A stretch of DNA of 16,557 nucleotides. Origin: DAOPZC01 sp035353175. GTDB lineage: Bacteria; Verrucomicrobiota; Kiritimatiellia; RFP12; UBA1067. Below the pieces are notes generated by a model. That model was not told where the DNA came from. It saw nothing but the letters and a program-made list of their open reading frames with translations, and did not search any database. Each line of letters starts with the position of its first letter. Within the stretch, counting starts at the first letter, position 1. The translations under genes and the position numbers were made by a program. Shown here piece by piece: positions 13,978 to 16,557 of this stretch. The stretch covers positions 1 through 16,557 of the forward strand of contig DAOPZC010000082.1 of assembly GCA_035353175.1 (NCBI GenBank). Direction: 5' to 3'.

Positions 13978-15492
13978 ATGGAAACCGCGTTTCTCGCATG
14001 GGCATCGGTGACACTTCCCGAGTCGATCGGCTACGGGACCGTCCTGCACATCTCGCTGTCCCTCATGGTCATACTCCACCTGCTCAACAAGCCGCGAGAC
14101 GCGCGCACGTCCTTGCTCTGGATCTTCTTCACCTCTGTATTCCCCGTAGTCGGGCCGCTGGCCTATGTGCTGTTCGGCATCAACACGATTCCCAACAAAG
14201 GGTGGCAAAAACAGTATTCCGACAGCGCCTTCCAGAAACGGCAGCGGCTGAACATCCGCACGACCCACCCCCTCTCCACCATGCACACGCAACGGAACAC
14301 CCTGCGCGTCATGCCCTCTGACAGCGCGCTGGCCCCCCTCAACCGGATCTTGGACAACCTTTCGGCCAACCACCCGCTCCTGGGAGGGAACGACATCCAG
14401 CTCCTGGAGCCGGCGGGCATGGCATTGGAGCAGATGTTTATCGCCATCCAGAGCGCCCGCCACCACATCCACCTCTCGACCTATATTTTCAACGACGACG
14501 TCATCGGGCACCGCCTCATGGCTCTGCTGGTGGAGCGGGCCAATGCCGGCGTGCAGGTGCGAGTCCTTTACGACGCCTTCGGCTCCGCCGGCGCGAATCT
14601 GCGCCTCTTCTTCTGGCGGCAGCGACACGTCCCTAACCTGCAGATCATCGGATTCTCGCAGGCCAACATGCTCAAGCGCAAGTTTCAGCTCAACCTCCGA
14701 AACCACCGCAAGATCCTCGTCGTCGACGGCTCCCTCGCCTTTACCGGCGGCGTCAATTTCCACGACGTCTACCTCTCCCGTGCAAACGCGCCGGGCACGA
14801 TCGATTATCACTTCCGCATCCTCGGGCCCGCCGTCCTGGAACTCCAGTACACCTTCCTCCGCGACTGGTACTACATGACAGACGAACCCGCGGAAAAACT
14901 GCTCGCCAAGGATTTCTTCCCGGCCCCCGAACACATGGGCGACGTCGCCGTGCGCCTGCAGAACAGCGGCCCGACCCGCGCCGAAACGGGCGCGGCGCTC
15001 GACACCTTCTTCGCTGCGATCAACCTGGCACGCAAGCAAATCCTGATCGTTACGCCATACTTCGTGCCGCCCGAGCCGCTTATTCTGGCCTTGCGCCAAG
15101 CCGCCTACCGGGGCGTGGACGTCAAGGTGCTCGTGCCCGCCATCAACAACCACCCGACCCTCCAACTCGCCTCGCAAGCGCTCTACGCGTCCTTGCTGTT
15201 ATCGGGCATCCGCATTTTCGAGCGCGAGCCGCCCTTCATCCATGCCAAAGCCGCGATCATCGACGACGCCGTCGCCATCATCGGCAGCGCCAACTTCGAT
15301 CCGCGCAGCCTCTTCCTCAATTACGAAACCAACCTCGTGGCCTTTGACGGCCGCTTTGCCGCGCAGCTCAAAGCGGCCGTCCTGAACGACATCACCCATT
15401 CGCAGGAAATCCTTTACGCCGAATGGCGCCGCCGCCCGCAACTGCGCCAGCTCGCCGAGAATTTCTTCAACCTCTTCCACCCCATCGCGTGA
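13978..15492 (+). CDS. cls: Cardiolipin synthase, phospholipase D superfamily
   Basis: The enzyme joins two phosphatidylglycerol molecules into cardiolipin plus glycerol at the inner membrane. At 504 aa it has normal Cls length. Two N-terminal membrane segments (about 20-37 and 46-66) form the PLDc_N region, with DARTSLLWIFF and FPVVGPLAYVLFG. The two HKD motifs are HRKILVVD (His 243, Lys 245, Asp 250) followed by GGVNF, and HAKAAIID (His 422, Lys 424, Asp 429) followed by GSANFDPRS. All catalytic residues are present. CGGAG lies about 6 bases before ATG 13978. It follows the small unknown protein by 35 bases and converges with the membrane protein at 15551. Other PLD-type lipid enzymes are possible, but the N-terminal region favours Cls. 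Confidence 0.95.
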   Translation: METAFLAWASVTLPESIGYGTVLHISLSLMVILHLLNKPRDARTSLLWIFFTSVFPVVGPLAYVLFGINTIPNKGWQKQYSDSAFQKRQRLNIRTTHPLSTMHTQRNTLRVMPSDSALAPLNRILDNLSANHPLLGGNDIQLLEPAGMALEQMFIAIQSARHHIHLSTYIFNDDVIGHRLMALLVERANAGVQVRVLYDAFGSAGANLRLFFWRQRHVPNLQIIGFSQANMLKRKFQLNLRNHRKILVVDGSLAFTGGVNFHDVYLSRANAPGTIDYHFRILGPAVLELQYTFLRDWYYMTDEPAEKLLAKDFFPAPEHMGDVAVRLQNSGPTRAETGAALDTFFAAINLARKQILIVTPYFVPPEPLILALRQAAYRGVDVKVLVPAINNHPTLQLASQALYASLLLSGIRIFEREPPFIHAKAAIIDDAVAIIGSANFDPRSLFLNYETNLVAFDGRFAAQLKAAVLNDITHSQEILYAEWRRRPQLRQLAENFFNLFHPIA

Positions 15493-15550
15493 CAGGCCGA
15501 TTCCTTGGGCGTGCTTCCGTTTTAACTCAACTGAATCGCACCCACCCGCA

Positions 15551-16249
15551 TCATGCGCGCACCTCTTTTCCGCGCCTCAGATACGCGTTGAACAGACACA
15601 GGTCGGCCACCATCCACGCCACGAAGACCGCCACGTTGATCTTCTGCAAGACGGGATTCACCGGACGCGACGGCAACAAATGGTCGCGGACCATCGCCGT
15701 CAACACCCCTTCTCCCGACAGCAGGAGCACTGCAAACAACAGCCACGCCGTTTTGTATCTCCGCCTCGCAAAAGACGACTCTGCGCCCAGCAGCATCAGC
15801 AGAATGCCGGGGACGATCAGCGCGAAGGCCGAGTAGATGCAGACGTTATGCGCGTTCGGCCGCAGATCATAGGGCGTCAGCGCCACCCCGAACACGCCCA
15901 GCGAAAAACCGGCGCAACACATGAACGCCAGCCATTTGACGAAACGCGGTCCCCGCACGCAATCCGACCGCACATACCAGTACGGGATGAGCAACAACAT
16001 GGCCGCCCCCAGCCCGCTGTTGAAAAGGAGACTGGCCCAGTAATTGTCGAGCCCGCCCTGCGTCCGCGTCATGCCGAGCGCGCTGATGAAGTCGTAGCCA
16101 AAGCGGTATCCTCCCGCCGCCGCATCGTGCCCCGGATAACACTCGACGGCGACGCCCAGCAGCGTCAGGAACCCCAGCATGGTCAACACCATCATCCTGA
16201 CCAGCCCCTGACGCAGATCGATACCCTGCCCTTCACAATCTGCTTTCAC
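15551..16249 (-). CDS. Six-helix integral membrane protein, DUF998-like, unknown function
   Basis: A 232-aa protein with six predicted membrane helices at about 18-37, 72-92, 104-124, 137-156, 168-187 and 203-222. The loop after the first helix contains YDFISALGMTRTQGGLDNYW, followed by LLFNSGLGAAMLLLIPYW. A short LG..R....N..(A/S)..LFN pattern of this sort occurs in DUF998-like and related small membrane proteins, none with an established role here. GTG 16249 is chosen because AAGGAG lies 7 bases upstream and the reading gives a short cytoplasmic lead before helix 1. It follows the partial hydrolase by 63 bases on the same strand, so co-transcription is possible. It converges with cls; the 58 bases between the two stops hold no clear hairpin. 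Confidence 0.75.
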   Translation of the reverse strand: MKADCEGQGIDLRQGLVRMMVLTMLGFLTLLGVAVECYPGHDAAAGGYRFGYDFISALGMTRTQGGLDNYWASLLFNSGLGAAMLLLIPYWYVRSDCVRGPRFVKWLAFMCCAGFSLGVFGVALTPYDLRPNAHNVCIYSAFALIVPGILLMLLGAESSFARRRYKTAWLLFAVLLLSGEGVLTAMVRDHLLPSRPVNPVLQKINVAVFVAWMVADLCLFNAYLRRGKEVRA

Positions 16250-16312
16250 ACCAACACTCCTTGCCGAAGAAAATCATTGCCGCTGTTGCCGGGGCGTTCG
16301 GCACTCCGCGCG

Positions 16313-16557
16313 TCAGCGCAGGAAGAACCCCGTGACGGTCTCCGTCTTGTCCGGGTCGACGCCGTGCGGATGGTGGCCGAAGAGACCGCGCTTGACGACG
16401 TCGATCTTCCCTCCGGCAGCCTTGAAGCGGGATGCGAACAGCTCGCAGTTCTTCGCCGGCGGCACCGTTTGGTCCTGCCCGCCGTAGAGCAGCAGCACGG
16501 GAATGCCGGCCTTCGCGATCGGCTCGGCCAGGTTCACCGGCATGCGGGGGTCGGCGT
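16313..16557 (-). CDS. Alpha/beta hydrolase, C-terminal part (cut by window edge)
   Basis: The last 81 codons of an alpha/beta-fold hydrolase enter from the right edge. IPVLLLYGGQDQTVPP carries the expected catalytic Asp of the GxxDxxVP turn. GLFGHHPHGVDP carries the catalytic His. FASRFKAAGGKIDVVK forms the usual helix and strand between them. The C terminus with GHHPHG and DP resembles hydrolases found beside glycan-degradation genes in Bacteroidetes and PVC bacteria, often annotated as esterases or prolyl-oligopeptidase-like. The nucleophile region lies outside the window, so substrate class is open. Confidence 0.82.
   Translation of the reverse strand, partial: ADPRMPVNLAEPIAKAGIPVLLLYGGQDQTVPPAKNCELFASRFKAAGGKIDVVKRGLFGHHPHGVDPDKTETVTGFFLR

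Noticed and set aside
13747..15177. A 476-codon open frame on the minus strand opposite cardiolipin synthase
   Set aside because: The plus strand carries both HKD motifs and a good ribosome-binding site; the antisense frame is rich in Gly, Val, Glu and Asp without structure and is a codon-bias mirror.
15493..15550. A possible terminator between cls and the convergent membrane-protein gene
   Set aside because: There is a short T-run (CGTTTTAAC) but no stable inverted repeat before it on either strand.

Overview
The window is a GC-rich bacterial chromosome segment with eight complete protein genes and two genes cut by the window edges. The gene content suggests a member of the PVC group, most likely a Kiritimatiellota/Verrucomicrobiota-type polysaccharide degrader. 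The main pointers are an autotransporter-type beta-strand-repeat passenger, a secreted GH78 rhamnosidase, a very long DUF2723/GT117 protein with a TPR tail, and a eukaryote-like isoleucyl-tRNA synthetase (KMSKR motif). The lineage is an inference from families I recognise, not a search result. I saw no rRNA, tRNA, CRISPR array, insertion sequence or phage gene.

Layout. (1) 1-361, minus: the start of a secreted repeat protein. (2) 362-625: an AT-rich divergent regulatory region with a palindrome and an extended -10. (3) 626-1600, plus: an OppF/DppF-type peptide ABC ATPase with no permease or binding-protein gene beside it. (4) 1609-4335, minus: a secreted alpha-L-rhamnosidase, convergent with the ATPase and only 8 bases from it. 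(5) 13401-4429, minus: a tightly coupled operon of a GT117/DUF2723 glycosyltransferase, an Agl23/TIGR03663-type membrane protein and ileS. It is driven from 13465-13437 and closed by a strong intrinsic terminator at 4399-4355. (6) 13538-15492, plus: a small conserved protein of unknown function followed by a cardiolipin synthase. (7) 16557-15551, minus: the end of an alpha/beta hydrolase followed by a six-helix membrane protein.

How the parts fit. Two multi-span GT-C-like proteins precede ileS with gaps of 2 and 4 bases, so envelope glycosylation is tied to a translation housekeeping gene. The rhamnosidase, the hydrolase, the peptide-importer ATPase and the repeat protein fit a lifestyle of degrading complex glycans and glycoproteins. 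Cardiolipin synthase is membrane housekeeping.

Most unusual signals. A degenerate 7-base repeat lies in frame inside ileS, in a loop about 10 residues longer than I recall for relatives. The ileS terminator ends only a few bases before the rhamnosidase ribosome-binding site, leaving that gene no room for a separate downstream promoter. Two plus-strand genes share an extended -10 exactly 6 bases before ATG, which predicts leaderless mRNAs. Two membrane glycosyltransferase-like proteins are coupled to a tRNA synthetase.
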